Shown: one piece after another, positions 39,544-48,149 of the stretch
Layout of the letters: each line of letters starts with the position of its first letter
Position numbering within the stretch: position 1 is the first letter of the stretch
Notes under the pieces: generated by a model
The model's database searches: none
What the model was told of the DNA's origin: nothing
The model's input: the letters and a program-made list of their open reading frames with translations, nothing else
NCBI RefSeq assembly: GCF_000012385.1
Contig: NC_007940.1
Span: 558,001-622,000, forward strand
Reading direction: 5' to 3'
Length of the DNA stretch: 64,000 bases
Source: Rickettsia bellii RML369-C
Lineage (GTDB): Bacteria > Pseudomonadota > Alphaproteobacteria > Rickettsiales > Rickettsiaceae
Translations under genes and position numbers: made by a program

Positions 39544-39850
39544 TGTCATCCCGTGGCTTGTCCACGGGATCTAGTAATCGTCATTGCGAGGAAAAACTGT
39601 AAGTTTTGATGAAGCAATCTCAGGATAATAAAATGAGATTGCCGCACTCACTTTGCTCGTGGCATTGCCTGCGTGGATCGAAAAACATCCGAGGTGTCCA
39701 TACCGCAGACAAGCCACGGGATGATACCAAGTGCTTTTTTGGAGCTATGCAACAACATCGACATCGCCATGGTATCCAGTAAAAAATATTGATAACCTAC
39801 ATTTTTAAATTATTTTTCTGGATCCCGTGGACAAGCCACGGGATGACATA
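39544..39850. repeat. Composite of several palindromic repeats
   Basis: A GTCATCCCGTGGCTTGTCCA half element (39545-39573) is followed by a GTCATTGCGAGGA-type copy (39579-about 39665), then by AAGCCACGGGATGAT, and finally by a CCAGTAAAAAATA...GGGATGAC half (39775-39848). It reads as one element opened by insertion of another. No gene is visible in this 316-bp gap after thrS. Confidence 0.65.
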
Positions 39851-39858
39851 TTCAATAA

Positions 39859-40521
39859 ATGCAATATATATTTCCTTTTAATAATTCTTCAAAATATCAT
39901 CCTGAAGAATTTATTGTTTCTGAGTCTAATGCTCTAGTTTATAATGCTTTGCAAAATTGGCAGAATAGCTTTGGTGTTAATCCTTATAAACTTACTTTAC
40001 TAATAAAAGGACCTGCCTCTTCAGGCAAAACCTATCTAACCAAAATATGGCAAAATTTAAGCAATGCTTATATAATCAAAGATATTTTTTTTGATGATAA
40101 GATTTTAGCAAATCATACTGCTTTCATTATTGAGGATATAGAAAATTGGCAGGAAACAGCATTGCTTCATCTATTTAATCTTATTAATGAAAAGCAAAAA
40201 TATCTTTTACTTACATCTAATAATAAAGGTAAAAATTTTACCTTACCTGATCTATCATCACGTATTAATTCTATATTAAATGTTCTGCTTTATCCTCCTG
40301 ACGATGAATTAATTAAAATTTTAATATTTAAACATTTTGCTACATCTTCTGTAACAATATCACAAATAGTAATAGATTTTTTATTAGTGAATTTGCCTAG
40401 AGAATATAACAGAATTTTAGAAATATTAGAGTATATCAATAACTTTGCGTTAACTTCTAAGAGAAAAATAACTATTCCATTAGTTAAAGAAGCTTTAAGT
40501 TTTGTAAATATTTCTTACTAA
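39859..40521 (+). CDS. DnaA/Hda-like regulatory ATPase
   Basis: AAA+ protein of 220 residues resembling HdaA/Hda, the DnaA homologue that promotes inactivation of DnaA-ATP. It begins QYIFPFNNSSKYHPEEFIVSESN, as in Hda and DnaA. The P-loop is KGPASSGKT (49-57), and FIIEDIENWQETALLHLFNLIN is a Walker B-like segment. LTSNNKGKNF and LPDLSSRI match the sensor I and arginine-finger regions. The DNA-binding domain IV of DnaA is absent. Assignment as Hda rather than another DnaA-like loader rests on length and domain content. Confidence 0.8.
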   Translation: MQYIFPFNNSSKYHPEEFIVSESNALVYNALQNWQNSFGVNPYKLTLLIKGPASSGKTYLTKIWQNLSNAYIIKDIFFDDKILANHTAFIIEDIENWQETALLHLFNLINEKQKYLLLTSNNKGKNFTLPDLSSRINSILNVLLYPPDDELIKILIFKHFATSSVTISQIVIDFLLVNLPREYNRILEILEYINNFALTSKRKITIPLVKEALSFVNISY

Positions 40522-40596
40522 TCCTTTACTTTTTTATTGACTTACATATAAAAAAATATAACTCTTTTTTGCAGTTTATTTTTTTATAAAGGAATT

Positions 40597-41910
40597 ATGT
40601 TAGGATATCAAAAAGAGCAGACAAGTTTAAGTAGAAAACAAAAACAGGCTATAAGTTTATTATCTATAGGAAATTTTTTAGAATATTTTGATTTGATGTT
40701 ATATGTTCATATGGCTGTATTACTTAATAAAATATTTTTCTCTCCTGATAATCTTTATTCAGTAAAAGTACTTTCTGCTTTTGCGTATTGTTCAACATTT
40801 GTATTTAGACCTTTTGGGGCATTACTATTTGGCTAGATAGGGGATAATATAGGGCGTAAACCGGTAATTATAATTACGACTATAATGATGGCTTGCACCT
40901 GTATTGGTATGGCTATTCTTCTTTCTTATGATGAAATAGGTTTTGCTGCTACAATAATGGTTACACTTTTTAGAGCTATTCAAGGTATTTCCTCCTCTAC
41001 TGAGGTAGTTGGTGCTCAACTTTATATTACGGAAATGGTAAAACCTCCTATGCAATATCCTGCTGTAGCGTCAGTCACAATTTTTTCTACCCTTGGAACT
41101 TTAGCAGCACTTGGAGTAGCTACTATCGTAACTTCCGGAAATTTAAATTGGCGTTATGCTTTTGTATTTGGTGCGTTGGTAGCTATTACCGGTACTATGG
41201 CACGTACAACGCTTAAAGAAACTCCTGACTTTATTGATGCAAAGAGAAGAATAAAATCTAGTCTAGAAAAAACCGGTTTAGACCCAAAACAAATCGATAA
41301 TAATGATATTTTAAAACAAAAAACGAATTTAAAAACTTTTATTTCTTATTTTGTAATTCAATGTACTGGACCCGTATGGCTTTATTTTGCTTATTTTTAC
41401 TGTGGAAATATTTTAACAGAAAATTTTGGATATAGTCCTGCTGAAGTAATTAAACATAATTTTTTTATTTCAATTGGAGATGTTATCGGTGGCATATTAT
41501 TAACTTATCTTAGTTATAAAATATACCCTTTAAAAATATTAAGAACAACATTTTATATTTTTGTAATATTTCTTTGTTTTTCACCTATAATAATGCAGAA
41601 TTTAGCTCCTAATTATTTAATGCTAATTCAATTATATTTTCTTATATTTGCTCCTGGTTATTTTCCAGCTACGGCAATTTTTTATAAACATTTTCCGGTA
41701 TTTAAACGCTTCACGCATACTAGCTTTATATTTGCTATATCACGTGCACTTATGTATATCATTACGTCATTTGGGCTTGCTTATTTAACGGAAATTTTTG
41801 GATATATTGGAATATTAATGATTATGGTGCCTGTAACAATATTCTATTATCTAGGATTACGCCATTTTGAAAAATTAGAAAAACAGGTTAATAATTTTAA
41901 TATCGCTTGA
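40597..41910 (+). pseudogene. ProP-like MFS transporter gene with in-frame stop
   Basis: The frame starting at 40597 (MLGYQKEQTSLSRKQKQAIS) runs 79 codons to a TAG at 40834-40836 in FG*IGDNIGRKP. It then continues in the same frame without another stop to 41910, giving about 437 codons. The intact paralogue at 51031-52341 has a cysteine at this position (FGCIGDTIGRK). The signature loop between helices 2 and 3 is therefore hit. The rest has the normal 12-helix metabolite:H+ symporter pattern. It is a very recent pseudogene, a read-through gene, or a sequencing error. Confidence 0.85.
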
Positions 41911-41928
41911 GTTTAGTACTAAAAATAA

Positions 41929-41964
41929 GTGATAAAGGTAAGAGGCAATTTTTACCTTTATCAC
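41929..41964. terminator. Bidirectional terminator hairpin
   Basis: GTGATAAAGGTAA (41929-41941) and its exact reverse complement (41952-41964) enclose a 10-nt loop. It lies 18 bp after the MFS stop. Read leftwards, the stem is followed by TTATTTTTAG, so it fits best as terminator for the minus-strand remnant at 41974-42150, and may serve both strands. Confidence 0.65.
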
Positions 41965-41973
41965 AGAATTTAT

Positions 41974-42150
41974 TTACCAACAGCATTTATTCAAAAAATT
42001 CATAAAATCTTCTTTTATAACAAGCTTTCTTTCACAATATTTAGGTTTACGTTTTTCATTCTCTTTATCTGTTTTAGATAATTCTAAAGAACTTGTTTTT
42101 TCATTAATAATATCATCAACTTTTAATTTAAAAATCCTTAATTTTTTAAA
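41974..42150 (-). pseudogene. Possible small-gene remnant, no start codon
   Basis: One minus-strand frame is open for 58 codons between a TAG at 42151-42153 and a TAA at 41974-41976: LKVDDIINEKTSSLELSKTD... ending in KEDFMNFLNKCCW. It has no ATG, GTG or TTG at its beginning. Strongly charged, coding-like composition and the terminator directly after it suggest a former gene. The remainder of the 376-bp gap before mraZ is AT-rich, presumably with the mraZ promoter. Confidence 0.35.
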
Positions 42151-42286
42151 CTAATTTTATCTATTTCATTTTATATTTCAAGTCAATTAATTTAAATTCT
42201 ATACACTAAAAATCCCTTGACTACGTTTAATTCCTATAATATCCTGTAATTTACCATTAAATCCCAAAATAACCCAAATAATACCA

Positions 42287-42739
42287 ATGAATATATTTTT
42301 ATCGAAATTTATCAATAATAATATTGATAAAAAGGGTAGGGTATCAGTGCCAGCGAATTACCGGGCGGTATTAGGGAAAGAAGCATTTAATGGAATAATT
42401 GCTTATCCATCGATTAGAAATAATTGTATAGAAGCTTGCGGTATCTCCCATATTGAGAAACTAAGACAGATGATTGAGTCGCTTGATCCGTATTCTGAGG
42501 AGCGTGATGCTTTTGAGACTATAATATTTGGTGAAGCTGTACAGCTTTCATTTGATGGAGAGGGCAGAGTGATATTGCCTGCATCTTTAATGCAGCATGC
42601 GGGTATTGAAGATCAAGTATGTTTTGTAGGTAAAGGAGTGATTTTTGAGATTTGGCAACCGCAGAATTTCAAGGATTATTTAGCTTCTGCTCAAAAGCTT
42701 GCCCACGAGAAACGTTTAACTTTAAGGAATACGAATTGA
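42287..42739 (+). CDS. mraZ: Transcriptional regulator MraZ
   Basis: First gene of the division and cell wall cluster, 150 residues, with two AbrB-like SpoVT modules: [20 protein letters not shown] (about 11-30) and [20 protein letters not shown] (about 87-106). Each contains the D/E-x-K/E-GR-v-x-P pattern of MraZ. MraZ usually represses its own operon by binding repeats upstream; I did not identify these repeats here. Its stop overlaps the rsmH start by one base (TGATG). Confidence 0.95.
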   Translation: MNIFLSKFINNNIDKKGRVSVPANYRAVLGKEAFNGIIAYPSIRNNCIEACGISHIEKLRQMIESLDPYSEERDAFETIIFGEAVQLSFDGEGRVILPASLMQHAGIEDQVCFVGKGVIFEIWQPQNFKDYLASAQKLAHEKRLTLRNTN

Positions 42740-43656
42740 TGCAGCAACCTCATATCCCTGTAATGTTAAACGAGATGCTGAAGTTTTTAGCACCAAAAGC
42801 CGGTGAATCCTACTTAGATTGTACTTTTGGAGCAGGTGGTTATAGTAAAGCGTTATTAGAAAACTGTGATTGTTATGTCACAGCTTTGGATCGTGATCCA
42901 AATGTCATTAAGAAAGCAGAAGAGATAAAACATAATTATAAAGATAGATTTGATTTTGTAGAAACAAATTTTGGTAATTGTTTTGCAAAGCTCGAATCAA
43001 AAAAATTTGACGGCATAGTGCTTGATTTAGGCGTTTCTTCTATGCAACTTGATATACCAGATCGTGGATTTTCGTTTTTACATGACGGACCTTTAGATAT
43101 GCGTATGAGCGGGCAGGGGCTTAGTGCTGAAGAGTTTATAAATACCGCAGAAGAAAAAGATCTTGCGGATGTAATTTATAAATATGGCGATGAAACTTTT
43201 TCCCGAAGAATTGCTAAGAAAATTGTAGAAGTAAGAAAAGCCGCAAGGATTGATAGTACCGGAAAATTAGCTGATATAGTGCGTAGCTGCATAGGTTTTA
43301 GGAAAGGTAAAATTGATCCTGCAACTAAGACTTTTCAAGCCATCAGGATTTATATAAATAACGAACTTGGAGAGCTTGAGCAGTTCTTAGCGAATGTAAA
43401 AAATATACTAAAAAAAGATGGTCGTTTAGTTGTTGTTTCGTTTCATTCGTTAGAAGACAGAATAGTTAAGAATTTTTTCAAAGAAAATTCAGAAAAGCCG
43501 GTAGCAAGGTCAAAATACGCTAAAGAAGATATTATGTTGAACCCGGATAAATGGCTTAAAATTATTACTAATAAAGCGGAAATACCATCAGATAAAGAGA
43601 TATCTCTAAATGTAAGGGCAAGATCAGCAAAATTAAGAGCAGCGAAGAAAATATAA
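42739..43656 (+). CDS. rsmH: 16S rRNA m4C1402 methyltransferase RsmH
   Basis: SAM-dependent methyltransferase of 305 residues. The start ATG at 42739 gives [17 protein letters not shown], the standard RsmH N-terminus; the longer frame from 42652 only reads through mraZ in another phase. SAM-binding motifs DCTFGAGGYSKALL (about 31-44) and DGIVLDLGVSSMQLD, and FHSLEDRIVKNFF near the C-terminus are diagnostic. It is coupled to mraZ by a 1-bp overlap and followed two bases later by ftsL. Confidence 0.95.
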   Translation: MQQPHIPVMLNEMLKFLAPKAGESYLDCTFGAGGYSKALLENCDCYVTALDRDPNVIKKAEEIKHNYKDRFDFVETNFGNCFAKLESKKFDGIVLDLGVSSMQLDIPDRGFSFLHDGPLDMRMSGQGLSAEEFINTAEEKDLADVIYKYGDETFSRRIAKKIVEVRKAARIDSTGKLADIVRSCIGFRKGKIDPATKTFQAIRIYINNELGELEQFLANVKNILKKDGRLVVVSFHSLEDRIVKNFFKENSEKPVARSKYAKEDIMLNPDKWLKIITNKAEIPSDKEISLNVRARSAKLRAAKKI

Positions 43657-43658
43657 TT

Positions 43659-44054
43659 ATGAGTATAAAGAAATTTCATTATTTAGTGTTGCTAGTAATA
43701 ATTATAGCGGTTTGCAGCTTGTTTACTATTAAAGAACGAGTTTCAACTATTGATTACCAATTAAGTAGTGTTTTAAAACAAATAAATAGTGAAAATAATA
43801 ATATTCATATTTTGAAAGCAGAAAAAGCTTATCTTATCTCGCCAGCAAGGTTAAAAAATCTTGCAACTGCTTATTTAGAATTACAAACGGTGAAACCTTG
43901 TCAAATGGTAAGAGATCCATTATCACCGATTACTGCCTCAAATATTAGATTTGATCAAGATATTAATATTTTTAAAAGCAATAATAATCGGAGACATAAG
44001 AGAATTACAAATAATAAATATATACAGACAGTTTCAAGTCGGGAAAAGCCTTAA
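43659..44054 (+). CDS. ftsL: Cell division protein FtsL-like
   Basis: Small bitopic membrane protein of 131 residues: short cytoplasmic start, a membrane helix at about 8-24 (YLVLLVIIIAVCSLFTI), then a periplasmic coiled coil (STIDYQLSSVLKQINSENNNIHILKAE). Size, topology and position between rsmH and ftsI identify it as FtsL, a partner of FtsB/FtsQ in activating septal wall synthesis. Sequence identity in this family is low, so context carries much of the weight. Confidence 0.88.
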   Translation: MSIKKFHYLVLLVIIIAVCSLFTIKERVSTIDYQLSSVLKQINSENNNIHILKAEKAYLISPARLKNLATAYLELQTVKPCQMVRDPLSPITASNIRFDQDINIFKSNNNRRHKRITNNKYIQTVSSREKP

Positions 44055-44056
44055 GC

Positions 44057-44148
44057 GTCATTGCAAGTGAACGAAGTGAGCGTGGCAATCTCAGGACTTT
44101 TTCATAAGATTGCTTCGTCAATTACTTACGTAATTTCCTCGCAATGAC
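44057..44148. repeat. Palindromic repeat between ftsL and ftsI
   Basis: The element starts GTCATTGCAAGTGAACGAAG and ends TTTCCTCGCAATGAC. The inner GGCAATCTCA and ATAAGATTGC arms also pair. It lies two bases after the ftsL stop and so separates ftsI from the mraZ-rsmH-ftsL transcript, possibly as an attenuating hairpin. Confidence 0.75.
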
Positions 44149-44184
44149 AAAAGTCGTTGCCAGCTTGAAACAAAACAAATTAAT

Positions 44185-45870
44185 ATGAAACAGATTTTAG
44201 AAAAGTGGAAACCTGATATTAAAAGTTTAATATTTTGGAATGTTTGTAGTAAAAATACAAAAATCCGATTATTGATAGTTATTGGTGCTTTTTCTGTTCT
44301 TTTCTGTACTTTATCTTACAGGCTTATAATAGTTGCTACTAATGTTTATGATAAAAACCTCCACGCTCTAAAAAAGAGTAGCCAGTTTAGAAAAGAAATA
44401 GTTGATCGTAACGATAATTTGCTTGCTGTAAACTTGCCATCTGCATCATTATTTGCCAATCCGCAAATAGTAATTGATCCCGAAAATTCCGTAAAAAAAA
44501 TAGCTGAGATTCTGCCCGATATCAACAAGGCTAAGCTACTTGCTGATCTTAAATCCAATAAAAGTTTTATATGGGTTAAAAGGGATTTATTGCCTAGTCA
44601 ACAAGAAAGAATAATGAGTCTTGGGTTGCTTGGTTTTGATTTTGAAGAAGAACAAAAGCGTATTTACACATTTTCTAACTTATCATCTCACATTGTGGGT
44701 TACGTTGGTAGGGATATGGCGGGGCTTAGCGGACTCGAACTTGCTTATGATAAATATTTAACTAATTCCGATCTTGATTTGAATAAGCCAGGAAAGCAGA
44801 AAGAGCCGCTTAAATTATCGATTGATATTAGGTTGCAAAGTATCTTGAGCGAAGAAATCGACAAGACCTTAAAGCAATTTAGTGCTATAGGAGCGGTGGG
44901 TATTATTGCGAATCCAAATAATGGTGAGATTCTAGCTTTAGTTAGTAAACCGGATTTTGATCCTCATTATCCAAGTGCTGCAAAGCCTCAACAGCTTTTT
45001 AATATGGCAAGCCTTGGAATTTATGAAATAGGTTCGGTGTTTAAGTCTTTGACTATGGCAGTTGGTTTTGATACTGGTGCAATAAATATGAATGATGCTT
45101 ATGATATAAGCTATATGAAAGTCGGCGGTTTTCAGATTAAGGATTATACCCCAAGACAAGGGTGGCATAGTGTACCGGATATTTTTCTGCATTCTTCAAA
45201 TATCGGTGTAAGTCAGATTATGCTTGAAGTAGGTAAAAATAATTTCAGGAAATATTTAAAGAAATTAGGTTTGCTAGATCAAGTGCAAATAGAATTACCG
45301 GAGCGAGGTACTCCTCTTTTCCCTTCAGAAAAAAGATGGAATGAATTAACTAGTGCTACTATGTCTTATGGTTATGGCATTTCAATTAGTCCTTTACATT
45401 TTGTTAGGGCAATGCTACCTGTTGTAAATGGCGGTATTTTATACGATCTTACCTTGTTAAAAAGAGATGATGAAAAAGTTGAGGGGACAAGAGTATTTAG
45501 CGAAAATACTTCAAAGCAAATGAGGCAGCTATTTAGAACTGTGGTAAAGGACGGGACAGGTAAAAGGGCAGAGGTAAAAGGATATTTGATTGGCGGAAAA
45601 ACCGGTACTGCTGAGAAATTATCAAGTAATGCTGGTAAAAAGAAATATCTTAAAAATAGCCGTACTACTTCATTTTTGGGATTACTGCCAGCTTCAAAGC
45701 CTGAATATGTTATCTATATTATGATTGATGAGCCAAAACCTACTAAAGAAACGTTTGGCTTTGCAACAGCCGGTTGGACCGCTGCACCCACTGCCGGAAG
45801 AGTGCTTGAACGCATGATATCACTGTACGGCTTAGAGCCAATAGAGCAAATAGGGGAGGTAGTGGAGTAA
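44185..45870 (+). CDS. ftsI: Septal transpeptidase FtsI (PBP3)
   Basis: Penicillin-binding protein that cross-links septal peptidoglycan, 561 residues. One membrane helix lies at about 29-52. The dimerisation domain starts with KSSQFRKEIVDRNDNLLAVN. The transpeptidase active site shows S-x-x-K in YEIGSVFKSLT, S-x-N in LHSSNIGVSQ and K-T-G in GGKTGTAEK. Length and order are normal for the class. It closes the local division cluster; murE, often next, is not here. Confidence 0.95.
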   Translation: MKQILEKWKPDIKSLIFWNVCSKNTKIRLLIVIGAFSVLFCTLSYRLIIVATNVYDKNLHALKKSSQFRKEIVDRNDNLLAVNLPSASLFANPQIVIDPENSVKKIAEILPDINKAKLLADLKSNKSFIWVKRDLLPSQQERIMSLGLLGFDFEEEQKRIYTFSNLSSHIVGYVGRDMAGLSGLELAYDKYLTNSDLDLNKPGKQKEPLKLSIDIRLQSILSEEIDKTLKQFSAIGAVGIIANPNNGEILALVSKPDFDPHYPSAAKPQQLFNMASLGIYEIGSVFKSLTMAVGFDTGAINMNDAYDISYMKVGGFQIKDYTPRQGWHSVPDIFLHSSNIGVSQIMLEVGKNNFRKYLKKLGLLDQVQIELPERGTPLFPSEKRWNELTSATMSYGYGISISPLHFVRAMLPVVNGGILYDLTLLKRDDEKVEGTRVFSENTSKQMRQLFRTVVKDGTGKRAEVKGYLIGGKTGTAEKLSSNAGKKKYLKNSRTTSFLGLLPASKPEYVIYIMIDEPKPTKETFGFATAGWTAAPTAGRVLERMISLYGLEPIEQIGEVVE

Positions 45871-45877
45871 AGTAAGC

Positions 45878-46074
45878 GTCATTGCGAGGAGGCATTGTTG
45901 CGTGATTACGATGTCATTCCTGCGAAAGCAGGAATCCAGAAAAAAAGCATAAATACAGCAAATTTTTAAAATTAAAAGCTCAATTTATCTCGCTTTATAC
46001 TGGATTCCTGCTTTCGCAGGAATGACATATAGGACATTTTTCAATCCATGCGGGCAATGCCCTCTCGCAATGAC
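45878..46074. repeat. Palindromic element nested within another
   Basis: The outer element has arms GTCATTGCGAGGAGGCATTG and GGCAATGCCCTCTCGCAATGAC (45878-46074). Inside it lies a complete second element (45913-46026) with arms GTCATTCCTGCGAAAGCAGG and CTGCTTTCGCAGGAATGAC. The perfect symmetry suggests that the inner element inserted into the loop of the outer one. Confidence 0.8.
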
Positions 46075-46124
46075 GGGGAAACTGAAGCCGAGTCTAATAA
46101 ATATTTTTTTAGAGGTTCATATTT

Positions 46125-46370
46125 ATGCAAAATCAAAATACCGATTATAGTCCTGTTATTGAAGAACTTAACAAAGCTTATAAGAACTATATTATAGCCA
46201 AAGATGCGTTAATAGAGGTCGGCACACTTACTATAACTGTTGGGGCTCTGGGGTTATTGCTATTTTTTGGACCTGCGGTATCAGGATCATTAATGTTTTG
46301 TTCTGCTTTGGCTATAGGGAAAACTAAAGAGGCGTATAGAAAAGAATTATTAAATGCTCTTTCTAGGTGA
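46125..46370 (+). CDS. Small membrane protein of unknown function
   Basis: Protein of 81 residues: a polar N-terminal helix (YSPVIEELNKAYKNYIIAKDAL) and one or two hydrophobic segments (LTITVGALGLLLFFGPAVSGSLMFCSALAI). I do not recognise it. It ends inside the next gene, which starts at 46354 in the +1 frame (17-bp overlap). The two could be one gene split by a frameshift, or a coupled pair. It follows a nested palindromic repeat and heads the effector-like cluster up to 49382. Confidence 0.55.
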   Translation: MQNQNTDYSPVIEELNKAYKNYIIAKDALIEVGTLTITVGALGLLLFFGPAVSGSLMFCSALAIGKTKEAYRKELLNALSR

Positions 46371-46626
46371 GCTGGGTGATGTTACAGAAATCGAGAAATG
46401 TTATAAGCAGCTTCCTAAAAAGTTACGAGAAGACTGGGTAGATGATAATTTTTACCCTAAGTTAGCTAATCATCTGAAAGAGAAGTTTTTTGAAGATAAA
46501 ATATTTGGTGTTGATGATAATCCTAATCCCATTTGTCAAGTAGAATTACAAGATTTTAACCAAGAAATAGATAATGAGTGGATTGATCTTTCAGGAAAGA
46601 GTGAAAATGTTGTATTTTTACAATGA
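46354..46626 (+). CDS. Hypothetical protein, 90 aa
   Basis: Acidic soluble protein (VTEIEKCYKQLPKKLREDWVDDNFYPKLANHLKEKFFEDK...). It has no recognised family. It overlaps the upstream membrane protein by 17 bp in another frame; if an indel is assumed near 46360, both would read as a single protein of about 165 residues with a membrane part and a soluble tail. No ribosome-binding site is obvious before the ATG at 46354, which favours coupling or a frameshift. Confidence 0.5.
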   Translation: MLFLGELGDVTEIEKCYKQLPKKLREDWVDDNFYPKLANHLKEKFFEDKIFGVDDNPNPICQVELQDFNQEIDNEWIDLSGKSENVVFLQ

Positions 46627-46743
46627 GATTTAAAATTACTCTAATAAAATAGTTGAAAAAGCTTTTTAATTGTTAACTTGTTAAGTTTTAATTGCTAATA
46701 TCAGTTAAATATTTTAGACATAGCATTATTTTAAGGCAAGACA

Positions 46744-48129
46744 ATGGCAGATGATGGGGATAATAAGAAAGATGTATCAGATAAAAAAGATGATACTCAG
46801 GTAAAAAATGACAATTTGAGCAAGTCAGACGATAACCAGACTCAAAATAAAAAAGACGATGCTCAGGTAAAAAACGAGCTCAATGCCATTAGAGCCCAAG
46901 TTACAGCCACTAACAATCCTGCCGAACTCGCACGTTTAGCTAGTGCCGCCGCAGGTCTTGCCGCTAGTACTAATAATCGAGAATTATTAGACCAAATCAA
47001 AAACCTCCAATCCTCCATTTCTAAAAGAGAAGAAAACGCCGAGCAGATCATATATTCAGAAGACTCTGAAAAAGGCTTGAATATGGAGGGTCAAGGGAAT
47101 CAGTATGATCATGAAGCTGCACGTGAGCAAGAATTACATGACAGGCATGAAAGATTAAAAGCCGGTCATGATCAATTCATGAAAGAAGCAGATGAGTTTA
47201 TTGAGAGTAAGAGACAAGAAAAAGAAAAGTGGCAGGCTCTTTTAAATGATATGAAAGCAGGTAAAGAAATTGATCCTGAAAGATTAAAAGCATTAGATAA
47301 GACAGAAGCACAGTTAAAAGATGATCAAAATAAAAGAAATGCTCTTAAAGAATATCACAAAAAAGCAACTGAGCATTCGCAACAGCTAAAAGCTGAGGAA
47401 GATAGATTAAAAAAGCAGCAAGCTCAAGATATCAAAGCAGCTGAAGAACAACGTAATGCCAATAGCAAACTTGCTGTTAACTCCAAAGAATTAGAGCAAG
47501 GTCAGATTAAACTAGCAAGTATTAATGCTAGAATAGAGCAAACAGGAGCAAAATTATCTGCCCTCAGTCCAAAAATAGCAGAAGCAACAAAAATACAAGC
47601 TGATGCTTATAAGCAAGTTGAAAAAGAAAGGAAAGAAATACAAGAACTTAGAATAGAAGCTCAAAAAGAAGCTAAGAAAGATCTTCAAAAATACTCAGCA
47701 ATTAATGATTTTTCAGAGCTACTTTTAAATCAAACAAAATCAGTTGAAACAAATGAACTTAAAGATAATGAATTACGGAATGAATTTTTAAGTAAAGAGA
47801 ATAAGAAAGAACCAGAAATAAGATTTCCGAGCAAGCCATCTTCAGATGTAATTTTGCCAGGAAAAGACGAAATATTACCAACCTCACAAAAATCAACAAG
47901 TGCCGAAGCGGTAACTGCTACTAAAAAATTATCTCAAGGTGAAGAAGCATTGAAATTATCAGAAGAAAGACCGGTTTCATCTGATAAGATAAACAAATTT
48001 ACTAATAAAATAAAATCATCTCTTGAAAAGCAGCAATCTTCAGTATCCAGCAATAAAGAAACTCAGGTTAATAAATTAGCTCGAACTAACCAACAAAACA
48101 AAAAGAATGATAAAGGTCATTCGAGATAA
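46744..48129 (+). CDS. Hydrophilic coiled-coil protein, effector candidate
   Basis: Protein of 461 residues with no membrane segment or signal peptide and almost no aromatic residues. The N-terminus is a Lys/Asp-rich low-complexity region in which DDTQVKN and DDAQVKN repeat. Residues about 110-330 form long heptad-like helices (for example ATEHSQQLKAEEDRLKKQQAQDIKAAEEQ). The C-terminus is Ser/Lys/Asn-rich and basic (TNQQNKKNDKGHSR). Such composition is frequent in secreted rickettsial effectors and structural coiled coils, but no family is recognised. It is followed after 20 bp by the proline-motif gene, so the pair is likely co-transcribed. Confidence 0.65.
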   Translation: MADDGDNKKDVSDKKDDTQVKNDNLSKSDDNQTQNKKDDAQVKNELNAIRAQVTATNNPAELARLASAAAGLAASTNNRELLDQIKNLQSSISKREENAEQIIYSEDSEKGLNMEGQGNQYDHEAAREQELHDRHERLKAGHDQFMKEADEFIESKRQEKEKWQALLNDMKAGKEIDPERLKALDKTEAQLKDDQNKRNALKEYHKKATEHSQQLKAEEDRLKKQQAQDIKAAEEQRNANSKLAVNSKELEQGQIKLASINARIEQTGAKLSALSPKIAEATKIQADAYKQVEKERKEIQELRIEAQKEAKKDLQKYSAINDFSELLLNQTKSVETNELKDNELRNEFLSKENKKEPEIRFPSKPSSDVILPGKDEILPTSQKSTSAEAVTATKKLSQGEEALKLSEERPVSSDKINKFTNKIKSSLEKQQSSVSSNKETQVNKLARTNQQNKKNDKGHSR

Positions 48130-48149
48130 TAAAATAAAGGAGAACTATC

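Noticed and set aside
42652..42738. Upstream extension of rsmH
   Set aside because: It reads through mraZ in a different frame; the ATG at 42739 gives the standard RsmH N-terminus with a 1-bp overlap.
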